From Shinella sp. (GTDB lineage: Bacteria > Pseudomonadota > Alphaproteobacteria > Rhizobiales > Rhizobiaceae): DNA of 64,000 nucleotides. Location: assembly GCA_003248775.1 (NCBI GenBank), contig QFQX01000017.1:1-64000 (forward strand). Reading direction: 5' to 3'. The notes beneath the pieces are model-generated. The model was given only the letters and a program-made list of their open reading frames with translations, did no database searches and was not told the DNA's origin. Each line of letters starts with the position of its first letter. Position 1 is the first letter of the stretch. This document shows positions 7,931 through 15,952 of this stretch, piece by piece. The translations under genes were made by a program, and so were the position numbers.

Positions 7931-7950
7931 GCGGGAGCGCGTGCTCCCGC
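7931..7950. terminator. Bidirectional hairpin between convergent genes
   Basis: GCGGGAGC (7931-7938) pairs with GCTCCCGC (7943-7950) around a four-base loop. It sits between the convergent BTLCP and Lrp-type genes and overlaps the last base of the latter's stop codon. No long T run follows on either side. Confidence 0.6.
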
Positions 7951-8432
7951 TATCCCCGGGCAAATGAGAGCGGCAGGCCTTCGAACGGCTTGATCTCCTT
8001 CAGCACGAAGGTCGTCTGCATTTCCTTGATGCGCGGCAGGCGGCGCACCACGGCCATGGCGAAATCGGCATAGGTATCAAGGTCGGGCGAGACGACCTGC
8101 AGCAGGAAGTCCGCGTCGCCGGCAATGCTGTAGCAGGCCACGACCTCCTTGAGCTTCGAGACGCTGGCCGAAAATTCTTCCGCCTCCTGCTCGCTGTGAC
8201 TGTCGATCTTGACGCGGATGAAGGCGAGTACGCCGAGGCCGATCTTCTTGCGGTCCAGTTCGGCGCGATAGCCCTTGACGACGCCGGTCTCTTCCAGTTG
8301 CCGCACACGCCGCCAGCATGGTGAGGTCGAGAGGCCGACCTCTTCCGATAGTGTCTGGTTGGTCATCCGTCCGTCGGCCTGCAACGCCTCCAGTATCCTG
8401 ATGTCGACCGCTTCGAGGGGGCTGTTCGGCAT
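7950..8432 (-). CDS. Lrp/AsnC family transcriptional regulator
   Basis: A 160-residue regulator. The N-terminal winged helix is DIRILEALQADGRMTNQTLSEEVGLSTSPCWRRVRQLEE; the C-terminal RAM ligand domain starts near VLAFIRVKI. The ATG at 8432 gives the standard family start; 54 further upstream in-frame residues are noncoding. It is divergent from a DUF2000 gene, so that gene and itself are the likely targets. The effector is probably an amino acid but cannot be named. Confidence 0.93.
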   Translation of the reverse strand: MPNSPLEAVDIRILEALQADGRMTNQTLSEEVGLSTSPCWRRVRQLEETGVVKGYRAELDRKKIGLGVLAFIRVKIDSHSEQEAEEFSASVSKLKEVVACYSIAGDADFLLQVVSPDLDTYADFAMAVVRRLPRIKEMQTTFVLKEIKPFEGLPLSFARG

Positions 8433-8455
8433 GATCTGCCTCCATGTATCCGTAA

Positions 8456-8475
8456 ATCGGTAAATTCTACCCGAT
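8456..8475. promoter_or_regulatory. Possible Lrp-type operator
   Basis: ATCGGTA (8456-8462) and TACCCGAT (8468-8475) form an imperfect inverted repeat (one bulged C) in the divergent region, 24 bases upstream of the Lrp-type start codon. Confidence 0.4.
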
Positions 8476-8559
8476 TGTAGATCGAGGCGGCAATAAAAGG
8501 CATGAAATTTCCGGCGTGCGGCACTAGTTTTTGCCCGAAAATCCAAAGCCGGAGCAGAA

Positions 8560-8979
8560 ATGACCGAAGACCTTCGCCTCGCCATTGTCGTCAATCCCGA
8601 ATTGCCTCAGGGCCTTCTCGCCAACACTGTCGGAGCAATCGCGATAGGGATTGGTGCGAAGCTGCCTGTGCTGGCGGCGCGCCAGCTTGTGGACGGACAA
8701 GGGCGCCGGATCGACGTCAGCTCCACATTGCCTGTGCCTATCCTTCAGGCGGATGATGAGGCCCTGCGCCGGCTGATGCTGAAGGCGCTGGATGGGGCCG
8801 GTCCGGCGGGTGCTGTTGTTCCCTTCCCGGCTTTCGCCCGTGCCCTGCACGTCTATGCCGACTACGAGGCATCCATGCCGGAAAGGGATCTTCGCGAGGA
8901 AAAGATTGACGGCCTCGGTATTGCCGGGCCGTCGAAATGGGTGAAGTCGCTGACGGGGGCGTTGAAGCTGCTGCGGTGA
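8560..8979 (+). CDS. DUF2000 family protein
   Basis: A 139-residue protein resembling DUF2000: LAIVVNPELPQGLLANTVGA at the N-terminus, then VSSTLPVPILQADDEALRRL, which fits this peptidyl-tRNA-hydrolase-like fold. No signal peptide. The ATG follows GGAGCAG. It is divergently paired with the Lrp-type gene, a common arrangement for this family. Biochemical function is unknown. Confidence 0.8.
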   Translation: MTEDLRLAIVVNPELPQGLLANTVGAIAIGIGAKLPVLAARQLVDGQGRRIDVSSTLPVPILQADDEALRRLMLKALDGAGPAGAVVPFPAFARALHVYADYEASMPERDLREEKIDGLGIAGPSKWVKSLTGALKLLR

Positions 8980-9051
8980 GGGCCGGAGACGTGGGTCGGG
9001 TTTTGATTGACGCACACGCCCGGCCACTCGCTTTGGGCTCCTGGCGTTCGA

Positions 9052-9084
9052 CGCTGAAATCGATCCGCCGTATCGATTTCAGCG
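9052..9084. repeat. 13-bp perfect inverted repeat between convergent genes
   Basis: CGCTGAAATCGAT (9052-9064) pairs with its exact reverse complement at 9072-9084 around seven bases. A second small stem of GGGCGC and GCGCCC follows at once. It lies between convergent DUF2000 and mbfA and probably ends transcription, although no T run is present. Confidence 0.7.
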
Positions 9085-9106
9085 GGCGCTCGCGCCCGGT
9101 CGCGTC

Positions 9107-10090
9107 TCACCCATTCCCGATCAAGATGCCGGCTGCAAGCACCAGCGATCCGCCGAACACGACCTGCATGACCGCACGGAAGAACGGCGTTTCCATATAC
9201 TTGTTCTGGATGAAGGCGATGGCCCAGAGTTCGAAGAACACTACTACCGCCGCGGTCAGCGTCGCCGTCCAGAAATGCGGAATGAGATAGGGCAGGGCGT
9301 GGCCGAGACCGCCCAATGCCGTCATGATGCCGGACGCGAGACCGCGCTTGATCGGCGAGCCGCGACCGGAGATCTTGCCGTCATCATGGGCGGCTTCAGT
9401 GAAGCCCATCGAAATGCCGGCGCCGACGGAAGCCGAAAGGCCGACGAGAAAGGTCTGCCAGGTATCTCCGGTGGCAAAGGCCGCTGCGAAGATCGGTGCG
9501 AGCGTCGAGACCGAGCCATCCATCAGGCCGGCGAGACCAGGCTGGACATAGGTCAGGATGAATTGGCGTCGCGCCGTCTCGTTCTCTTCTGCCTTGACCT
9601 CTCCGGGTACATGCTTTTCGCCAAGCATGGCCGCAATTTCCTCGTGACCCTGTTCGGCCAGCGCCAGATCGCCAAGCAGCTTGCGTGTCGACGCATCGCT
9701 CGTCCGCTTTTCCGCCTCGATATAGAAGCGATAGGCGCCTTCCTCCATCTTGCCGGCTTCCGCACGGATCTGCTCCAGCGACTGGTTGGCGCGCAGCCAG
9801 TCCGGCTTGCGCTCGTAGAAGCCAGTCACATGCTCTCGCCGTATCAGCGGAATGCGCTCGCCGAAGCGTTGGCGATGCATGTCGATCAGCATGTTGCGAT
9901 GGGTCTGCTCCACCTCGGCCATGTCCTCGAAGACCTTCGCCGACTGGGGATATTGCGCCCGAAGCTGGTCGGCATAGGCGAGATAGATGCGCGCGTCGTC
10001 CTCCTCGGAAGATATCGCCAGCGCCAGGATTTCCTGCTCGCTGAGGCTGTCGAAGGAGCGCTTGGCCATCGAAAACAGGCTGCGGAACAT
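9107..10090 (-). CDS. mbfA: Membrane-bound ferritin MbfA, iron exporter
   Basis: A 327-residue fusion. An N-terminal ferritin-like domain (about residues 15-165) has di-iron ligands in EEDDARIYLAYA, EVEQTHRNM, EEGAYRFYIEAE and EQGHEEI. A C-terminal VIT1/CCC1-type membrane domain (about 180-327) holds GLAGLMDGSVSTLAP and several helices. In Bradyrhizobium and Agrobacterium MbfA exports iron and protects against iron and peroxide stress, under Irr repression. A perfect iron control element starts 18 bases before the start codon, which supports the same control here. Confidence 0.95.
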   Translation of the reverse strand: MFRSLFSMAKRSFDSLSEQEILALAISSEEDDARIYLAYADQLRAQYPQSAKVFEDMAEVEQTHRNMLIDMHRQRFGERIPLIRREHVTGFYERKPDWLRANQSLEQIRAEAGKMEEGAYRFYIEAEKRTSDASTRKLLGDLALAEQGHEEIAAMLGEKHVPGEVKAEENETARRQFILTYVQPGLAGLMDGSVSTLAPIFAAAFATGDTWQTFLVGLSASVGAGISMGFTEAAHDDGKISGRGSPIKRGLASGIMTALGGLGHALPYLIPHFWTATLTAAVVVFFELWAIAFIQNKYMETPFFRAVMQVVFGGSLVLAAGILIGNG

Positions 10091-10107
10091 GAATGGAAAA
10101 CTCCAAT

Positions 10108-10126
10108 TTTTAGAATTATTCTAAAA
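10108..10126 (-). promoter_or_regulatory. Irr iron control element (ICE)
   Basis: TTTTAGAATTATTCTAAAA is a perfect palindrome with eight-base arms, matching the known Irr binding pattern TTTAGAA-N3-TTCTAAA. It sits just upstream of mbfA, where Irr would block transcription when iron is scarce. The truncated haemoglobin gene lies about 170 bases away on the other side. Confidence 0.9.
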
Positions 10127-10298
10127 TAAGCGCTCGCTCCGTCACTGGTCAAGGGGTGGCGGGCGGGCCAATCGACGCAGACCTGGTGAGGCGGCGCCAG
10201 TGTGGCGGCACATATGCGACGATCGGCCCCGTGTCCTTGTGTTTGACGAAAGTCAGCCGGAAGCGCATTAGAAAGCCGGACATGCAAAGGAGACGTCC

Positions 10299-10772
10299 GT
10301 GGAAAACGATCTGGCCGGCAGGGCCGCCAACCGGGCGGACATACTGGAACGGGCTGCTGCCGAGATGGCGGCGATGGGCGTCGACGCTGCCTTCATCGAC
10401 CGCCTGGTCGAGACCTTTTACGGCCGCGTGCAGGCGCATGAGACGCTTGGACCCGTTTTCGACGCGCGGCTTGCCGGCCGCTGGCCCGCACATCTTCAGC
10501 GCATGAAGGCTTTCTGGACTTCGGTGGCTTTCAAGAACGGTGCCTATGGCGGCAAACCGGTTCAGGCCCATCATGGTGTCGAAGGAATAACCGAAGGGCT
10601 GTTCGTCGAATGGCTCGCGCTGTTTCGCGCGACGCTTGCCGATCTCGAGGCGAGCGAGGCGGCGCAGGCCTGGTTCATGGCGACGGCCGAGCGCATTGCC
10701 CGCAGCCTCGTACTCTCTCTATTCTACAACCCGGCCTTCGACGATCCGCGACGCAAGACGTCTGCCGGATAG
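10299..10772 (+). CDS. Group III truncated haemoglobin
   Basis: A 157-residue globin: FIDRLVETFYGRVQAHETLGPVF, then WPAHLQRMKAFWTSVAF, then QAHHGVEGITEGLFVEWLALF, as in group III truncated haemoglobins. The start is GTG with AAAGGAGA eight bases upstream. The family binds O2 or NO haem ligands; its role here is unproven. It sits divergently beside mbfA, so a link to iron or nitrosative stress is possible. Confidence 0.9.
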   Translation: MENDLAGRAANRADILERAAAEMAAMGVDAAFIDRLVETFYGRVQAHETLGPVFDARLAGRWPAHLQRMKAFWTSVAFKNGAYGGKPVQAHHGVEGITEGLFVEWLALFRATLADLEASEAAQAWFMATAERIARSLVLSLFYNPAFDDPRRKTSAG

Positions 10773-10951
10773 TCTTTCGCGCAGCTTTATTGATCCTTCG
10801 ACCTTAATTGGCGCAATTTCACGAAAAGTATGAGGTCTGCTCGCGCAATTCCGGGCATTGCCGGTCTTGCAACCTGATGGCGGGCATGCTTAAGACCGCA
10901 CGCACGCAGGAGGCTGGCAGGAAACACGATGACAGGGAGTGACCAGAGCAG

Positions 10952-12064
10952 ATGACCATGAACCGCCGTAAATTCTTCACGCAGGCCGGCACTGTCGGTT
11001 TGGGTGCAGCAGCCTCCGCAGCGCTCGCCGCGCCGGCCATAGCGCAGGAAAATCCCAAGATCACCTGGCGCCTGACCTCGTCCTTCCCGAAGAGCCTGGA
11101 TATCATCTTCGACGCCGCAACCGATATCGCCAGGAGCGTGTCGGAAGCCTCGGGTGGTAACTTCACCATCCAGACCTTTGCCGCCGGCGAAGTGGTGCCG
11201 GCGCTGCAGGCTGCCGACGCCGTGACCTCGGGCACCGTCGAGATGGCGCACACCTGCTGCTATTACTACATCGGCAAGGACCCGGCCTTCGCGCTCGGCA
11301 CGGCCATTCCCTTCGGCCTCAATGCCCGCATGACCAATTCCTGGTTCACCGCCGGTGATGGCGGTCAGCTGCTCAATGAATTCCTCGCAGGCTACAACCT
11401 CTACGGTTTGCCGGCCGGCAATACCGGCGCCCAGATGGGCGGCTGGTACCGCAAGGAAATCAAGACCATCGACGACCTCAAGGGCCTGAAGATGCGCATC
11501 GCCGGTCTGGCGGGCGAGATCATGGGCAAGGTCGGCGTGACGCCGCAGCAGATCGCCGGTTCTGACGTCTATCCGGCGCTGGAAAAGGGCACGATCGATG
11601 CCACCGAGTTCGTCGGTCCCTATGACGACTACAAGCTCGGCTTCTACAAGGTCGCCAAGTATTACTACTACCCGGCATGGTGGGAAGGCGGCCCGACCGT
11701 TCACGCCCTCTTCAACCTCGACAAGTTCAACGAGCTTCCGGAAAACTACAAGCGCATGCTGACCGACGCCTGCGCCGCCGCGAACGCCCGGATGCTTGCC
11801 CGCTACGACGCGTCCAACGCCACGGCGCTGCGCCAGCTTGTAGCCGAAGGCACGCAGCTTCGGGCCTTCAGCTCGGATATTCTCGACGTGTGCCACAAGG
11901 CAGCGCTCGAGACCTATGCCGATCTCAGCGCCAAGAACGAGAACTTCAAGAAGCTCTACGACAGCCAGCAGGCCTTCAAGAAGGATGCCTATCTCTGGGC
12001 CCAGGTCGCCGAATACGGCTTCGACACCTATATGATGCTGCAGCAGCGCGCCGGCACGCTCTGA
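10952..12064 (+). CDS. TRAP transporter substrate-binding protein (DctP family)
   Basis: A 370-residue periplasmic binding protein. The N-terminus NRRKFFTQAGTVGLG followed by ALAAPAIAQ is a Tat-type signal. The mature part (ITWRLTSSFPKSLDIIFDAA, then YPALEKGTIDATEFVGPYDD) resembles the TakP/DctP group, which binds 2-oxo acids or lactate-type ligands. No DctQ or DctM membrane gene is near, so it is an orphan or works with a distant membrane pair. An ATG six bases downstream is an alternative start. A strong terminator follows. Confidence 0.92.
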   Translation: MTMNRRKFFTQAGTVGLGAAASAALAAPAIAQENPKITWRLTSSFPKSLDIIFDAATDIARSVSEASGGNFTIQTFAAGEVVPALQAADAVTSGTVEMAHTCCYYYIGKDPAFALGTAIPFGLNARMTNSWFTAGDGGQLLNEFLAGYNLYGLPAGNTGAQMGGWYRKEIKTIDDLKGLKMRIAGLAGEIMGKVGVTPQQIAGSDVYPALEKGTIDATEFVGPYDDYKLGFYKVAKYYYYPAWWEGGPTVHALFNLDKFNELPENYKRMLTDACAAANARMLARYDASNATALRQLVAEGTQLRAFSSDILDVCHKAALETYADLSAKNENFKKLYDSQQAFKKDAYLWAQVAEYGFDTYMMLQQRAGTL

Positions 12065-12090
12065 GCCGGAACCTCGCAGCAGACGAATTC

Positions 12091-12123
12091 AAAAGCCCCG
12101 GATCGAAAGGTCCGGGGCTTTTT
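12091..12123 (+). terminator. Rho-independent terminator after the TRAP gene
   Basis: AAAAGCCCCGGA (12091-12102) pairs with TCCGGGGCTTTT from 12111, and a short T run follows. A leading A run would allow use by the convergent AraC-type gene too. Confidence 0.85.
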
Positions 12124-12167
12124 GCTGAGACGCGGAAGTCCGATACCGTGATTGCAAAGGCTCCGCT

Positions 12168-12986
12168 TCAGGATGTCCGCGTTTTCAGATAGGTGCTGGG
12201 CGAGCGGCCGAGCATGCGACGGAACATGGTGGAGAAGGCCGCGATGTTTTCGTAGCCTGCGTCGAGGGCGACATTGGTGATCGCCTCTCCATCGGCCAAT
12301 CGAGGCAGAGAGGCGAAAAGGCATGCCTGCTGCCGCCACGTCACGAAGCTGATGCCGGTTTGCGCCCGAAACAGCCGGGTGAAGGAGCGGCGGCCGATTC
12401 CCATGTCCCGCGCCCAGTCGTCGATGCTGACGGTTGCCGAGGGAATTTTCAGGAATTGCCGGCAAAGCCGCGCCAGCCTCTGGTCATGGGGGAAGGGCAG
12501 GCCGAGCGGCCGTTCCGGCAATTGGCGGAATTCGTCAAGCAGGAGGTCGGTGACCATCGTCAGCCGGTTTTCCCTGACCGGCCTGTCTTCCTCCCCAACC
12601 AGTTCCTCGATCAGGTTTTGCGCAAGCGGGGTGACTTCGACCACGCGCGGCCGTCTGGCCTCGTCGCTGGCGACATTCACATAGATGGAGCGCATTTCCA
12701 CGGCGCTGATCATCTCGGCGGAATGTTCCACGCCGGCGGGAATGATAAGGGCATGGCCGGGCGGGATCATCCATCGCCTGTCATCCGTGCTGACGAGCAC
12801 GATGCCGCGCCGCGCGAACCAGAGCTGTGTGCGCCTGTGCGAATGAAGGACAACTTTGAAACCGGCGGGATAGACGCGGCCAAGAGCCAGAACAGGTTCG
12901 TTTGCCTGCTCGATCCAGATCAGACTCTGATTGTGATAGTCCTGGTCGACGCTTTGAGCCGCCCCGGTAAGATCAATCACGCGCAT
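12168..12986 (-). CDS. AraC family regulator with cupin sensor
   Basis: A 272-residue protein. The N-terminal cupin (about residues 20-120) contains VVLHSHRRTQLWFARRG and PPGHALIIPAGVEHSAEM. The C-terminal pair of helix-turn-helix motifs includes IDDWARDMGIGRRSFTRLFR and ITNVALDAGYENIAAFSTMFRR. The ATG at 12986 has GAGTGG at a good distance; the GTG three codons earlier is less likely. It is divergent from an Fsr-like exporter across about 130 bases and probably controls it, as NimR/NimT-type pairs do. Confidence 0.92.
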   Translation of the reverse strand: MRVIDLTGAAQSVDQDYHNQSLIWIEQANEPVLALGRVYPAGFKVVLHSHRRTQLWFARRGIVLVSTDDRRWMIPPGHALIIPAGVEHSAEMISAVEMRSIYVNVASDEARRPRVVEVTPLAQNLIEELVGEEDRPVRENRLTMVTDLLLDEFRQLPERPLGLPFPHDQRLARLCRQFLKIPSATVSIDDWARDMGIGRRSFTRLFRAQTGISFVTWRQQACLFASLPRLADGEAITNVALDAGYENIAAFSTMFRRMLGRSPSTYLKTRTS

Positions 12987-13116
12987 TTGGCCCACTCACG
13001 AAAGAATTAGACCACAACACAAAAGCGGGCCAGCGACAAGCCGGATATGACGACGATCAATCCGCGCAGGAGGATGAGCGGATGAGGTTTATCGAGACAG
13101 AAGAGGGACAAGAGGG

Positions 13117-14319
13117 ATGGCCAGCATAGCCGCCACAGGAAGCGAGGTCGAAAGGACCACCTTCTCCATCATTTTCGCCGCAAGCTTCTGCCACATGCTC
13201 AATGACATCATGCAGTCGCTTCTGACGTCGCTCTACCCGCTTCTGAAGGACAATTACGCCCTCGATTTCGTACAGATCGGCCTTCTGACCTTTGCCTTTC
13301 AGGTCACGGCATCGCTGTTGCAGCCGGCCGTCGGCATCATTACGGATCGCTGGCCCATGCCGTTTTCCCTGCCGGCAGCCATGCTGTCCACCTGCGCCGG
13401 CCTGATCACCCTTGCCTATGCCGGGCATTTCTCGGTGCTGGTGCTCGGTGCCTGCCTGATCGGCATCGGTTCGGCGATCTTCCATCCGGAAGCTTCGCGC
13501 GTCGCCCGGCTCGCATCCGGCGGTCGCCATGGACTGGCGCAGTCCTTCTTTCAGGTCGGCGGCAATACCGGAACGGCCATCGGCCCGCTGCTCGCCGCCT
13601 TCATCGTCATCCCGCGCGGACAGGACGTCCTGAGCTGGTTCTCGCTGATCGCGCTTCTCGGTTTCTGCGTGCTCTCGGGCGTCAGCGTCTGGTACATGCG
13701 CCATCGCCGCAGCAATGCCGGCCGGCCGTCACCGAACCGCACACTGCCGCTGCCGCGCAATCAGGTGGCCTGGACGCTTGCTATCCTGATCGTGCTGACC
13801 GCGACCAAGAATGCCTATCTGGCAAGCCTTTCCAGCTACTTCACCTTCTTCGCCATCCACAAGTTCGGTGTCGGCGTACAGGATGCCCAGATCATGCTGT
13901 TCCTCTTCCTCGGCGCATCGGCGGCCGGCGTCTTCTTCGGCGGACCGATCGGCGACCGCTTCGGCTCACGGGCGGTGATCTGGTTCTCGATCCTCGGTGT
14001 CATCCCGTTCGCGCTGCTGCTTCCCTATGCAGACCTGTTCTGGACCTCGGTGCTGGTGGTGGTGATCGGCTTCATCTTCTCCTCCGCCTTCTCGGCCATC
14101 GTCGTCTTCGCGCAGGAACTGGTGCCGGGCCGTGTCGGGCTGATCGCCGGCCTGTTCTTCGGCTTTGCCTTCGGCTTCGGCGGTATCGGTGCAGCCGTTC
14201 TCGGCGTCTTTGCCGACAGGCAGGGCATCGAGTTCGTCTACAGCGTCTGCTCCTACATGCCGCTTCTCGGCCTGCTGACCATTCTCCTGCCGCGCCTGCC
14301 GAGCCAGCGGCGCGCGTAA
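13117..14319 (+). CDS. MFS exporter, fosmidomycin-resistance (Fsr) type
   Basis: A 400-residue, about 12-helix transporter. The N-terminal region FAASFCHMLNDIMQSLLTSLYPLLK, then VGIITDRWPMP and SAIFHPEASRVARLASGGR, is typical of Fsr-like proteins, which export fosmidomycin or other small molecules. The substrate in this organism is not known. It is divergent from the AraC-type regulator. Low-quality start context GAGGG at 13102-13116 supports the ATG at 13117. Confidence 0.87.
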   Translation: MASIAATGSEVERTTFSIIFAASFCHMLNDIMQSLLTSLYPLLKDNYALDFVQIGLLTFAFQVTASLLQPAVGIITDRWPMPFSLPAAMLSTCAGLITLAYAGHFSVLVLGACLIGIGSAIFHPEASRVARLASGGRHGLAQSFFQVGGNTGTAIGPLLAAFIVIPRGQDVLSWFSLIALLGFCVLSGVSVWYMRHRRSNAGRPSPNRTLPLPRNQVAWTLAILIVLTATKNAYLASLSSYFTFFAIHKFGVGVQDAQIMLFLFLGASAAGVFFGGPIGDRFGSRAVIWFSILGVIPFALLLPYADLFWTSVLVVVIGFIFSSAFSAIVVFAQELVPGRVGLIAGLFFGFAFGFGGIGAAVLGVFADRQGIEFVYSVCSYMPLLGLLTILLPRLPSQRRA

Positions 14320-14345
14320 AGGGCCGGAGACGCATCCGGAGCCCT
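14320..14345 (+). terminator. Hairpin after the MFS gene
   Basis: AGGGCCGGA (14320-14328) pairs with TCCGGAGCCCT (14335-14345) with one bulge. It directly follows the MFS stop codon. There is no clear T run, so termination is only likely. Confidence 0.45.
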
Positions 14346-14509
14346 GGGGCCGTTGTATCGGAACGGTTTGGGGAAACGACGGGAGGCCGGCTATCTGCCG
14401 GGCTCCCGTTTCCGGTTGTCGGCTACCATCTCTATGAAGACCCGGTATCGCTCGCGGATGGCTCGTGCTAGAGCGGCGCTTCTTTTGATCGAAACGACCG
14501 CGAGGCTCC

Positions 14510-15013
14510 ATGACCATTGCACTCTATGCTGACTATGTCGCGGATCTGAGAAGCCTGTTCACCGAGCTCGACCGCTCGCCGGAGCAGTTCCAGACATTCC
14601 ACGTGCGGCTGGAACTGGCGGCCGCAGGTGGTCTCATCGTTTATGAAACGAAGCGCCGGAAGGGTCTGACCGACAGCCTTTATTACGGCCGCTCCGCCAG
14701 CACCGGCGCCAACCAGCAGATCTCGCAGGCCACGGCCTTTGACGCGATCCATCGTTTCCTGGCACTCGGCCAGTTCATCGCTCTTGCGGAGGATGCCTCG
14801 CAGAACCACGCGATGGATGCCGGATACCCGCATTGCGCCGTCAACTTCTCCTATCGGAAGAAGGGACACCCCAAGGCGCTTTCCATGCTCATGGTCTTCA
14901 TCGGTTTCAACGACGACGCCGATGCGCTCGCATATGCCGAAAAGGTCGAGGACATCTCGGCTTTCGTGACCGCGCGGCCCTGCAAGGGAGACCGCGCCCA
15001 CGAGTGGAAGTGA
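14510..15013 (+). CDS. Unknown cytoplasmic protein
   Basis: A 167-residue protein with no recognised family, no signal peptide and no membrane segment. It contains an N-terminal acidic helix (YADYVADLRSLFTELDRSPEQF), a basic patch ETKRRKGLTDSLYYGR, and a C-terminal stretch AVNFSYRKKGHPKALSMLMVF. The start has a GCGAGG ribosome site. It stands alone, convergent with the flavin-oxidase gene, and two hairpins lie just downstream. Codon use looks like the neighbours. Confidence 0.72.
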   Translation: MTIALYADYVADLRSLFTELDRSPEQFQTFHVRLELAAAGGLIVYETKRRKGLTDSLYYGRSASTGANQQISQATAFDAIHRFLALGQFIALAEDASQNHAMDAGYPHCAVNFSYRKKGHPKALSMLMVFIGFNDDADALAYAEKVEDISAFVTARPCKGDRAHEWK

Positions 15014-15028
15014 GACCTAGTGGTCTGA

Positions 15029-15057
15029 CCGAAACAGATGATACCCATCTGTTTCGG
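15029..15057. terminator. Hairpin downstream of the unknown gene
   Basis: CCGAAACAGATG (15029-15040) pairs exactly with CATCTGTTTCGG (15046-15057) around five bases. It follows the stop codon by 16 bases. The stem bears CAGATG, which also occurs in the next hairpin. Confidence 0.6.
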
Positions 15058-15098
15058 AAAGTCAGCCCACAAACCATTGATCTGGTGGGGCGATTTGT

Positions 15099-15125
15099 CC
15101 TGACAGATGGGCACCATCCGTCAGG
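15099..15125. terminator. Second hairpin in the convergent region
   Basis: CCTGACAGATGG (15099-15110) pairs with CCATCCGTCAGG (15114-15125) with one A/C mismatch and a three-base loop. It ends 18 bases before the convergent flavin-oxidase gene and is probably its terminator. Confidence 0.6.
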
Positions 15126-15143
15126 ATCGCACCATCAGGCGCC

Positions 15144-15884
15144 TTATTGGTTGCCGGCCTCTTCATAGAGCCGCTGGGCCTCGGTCAGTGCGTCGTCCAG
15201 CCGCGTTCCGGCCCCGAAAAGCGAGAGCGTTTCCGGCTTCGACACGCCGGCTGGAAGATGCGGCGAGGCTTCCGTCTCGCCGATCACCGTGCGGACGGGA
15301 ATGACACCGGCCCAGACCGGCAGACCGTAATCCTCCTCGTCATCGCCGACGTCCTTGGCGCGAACCTTGGCCGAAGCGTCCTCGATCCGCATGCCGATGA
15401 CGGCCGTCGCCTTGATCTCCTGCCCGGTCGTTGGTCGAAGCAGTGTGCTGCGGTCCGGATAGAAGCGGTCGATGACGGCGCGCAGCGCCTTTTCCTTCTC
15501 GGCGGGATCCTCCACCAGCCGGGCGGTGCCGAAGCACATGGCCGAGCGGTAATTGGCCGAATGATTGAAGCCGGAGCGGGCGAGCACCAGCCCGTCCAGA
15601 TGCGAGACCGTCAGGCAGGCCCGCGTTCCGGTCTTGAGATGGCGCAGCATGCGGCTGGCTGACGAACCGTGCCAGTAGAGCATGTCGCCTTCGCGCCAGT
15701 GGATCGTCGGCGTGCAGAAGGGCTGGCCGTCGATCACATAGGCCACATGACAGAGCATGCCGGCATCGAGGATCGCATGCACGGCGGTGCGGTCATAGCT
15801 GCCGCGCTCGTGCAGGCGCTTGACCCGGTTGCGGTCGGTAACGGGATAGGAGCCGGTCTCGGCTTCGATGGTGCTGGGGGACAT
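15144..15884 (-). CDS. Pyridoxamine 5'-phosphate oxidase-like flavin protein
   Basis: A 246-residue FMN-binding split-barrel protein of the flavin-nucleotide-binding/PNPOx-like type (PF12900). It shows RVKRLHERGSYDRTAVHAIL, CHVAYVIDGQPFCTPTIHW and LYWHGSSASRMLRHL. Such proteins bind FMN, but the reaction of this subgroup is not established. It is divergent from a MocR-type regulator, a very common pairing, and is probably its target. The region between the two start codons is 68 bases. Confidence 0.9.
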   Translation of the reverse strand: MSPSTIEAETGSYPVTDRNRVKRLHERGSYDRTAVHAILDAGMLCHVAYVIDGQPFCTPTIHWREGDMLYWHGSSASRMLRHLKTGTRACLTVSHLDGLVLARSGFNHSANYRSAMCFGTARLVEDPAEKEKALRAVIDRFYPDRSTLLRPTTGQEIKATAVIGMRIEDASAKVRAKDVGDDEEDYGLPVWAGVIPVRTVIGETEASPHLPAGVSKPETLSLFGAGTRLDDALTEAQRLYEEAGNQ

Positions 15885-15922
15885 GAACTTGCCTTCCTCG
15901 ATGCTGTCGGTCTATCTATACA

Positions 15923-15946
15923 GGAGCATTGGTTCGAAATAGCTCC
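15923..15946. promoter_or_regulatory. Possible MocR operator
   Basis: GGAGC (15923-15927) and GCTCC (15942-15946) form an inverted repeat in the 68-base divergent region; ATTGG and CCAAT in the same stretch form a second. Either could be the regulator site. Confidence 0.35.
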
Positions 15947-15952
15947 AATTCC

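Noticed and set aside
10787..11896. A 369-residue frame antisense to the TRAP binding protein gene
   Set aside because: Same artefact; it has repeated Arg, Gly and Val filler and no start context.
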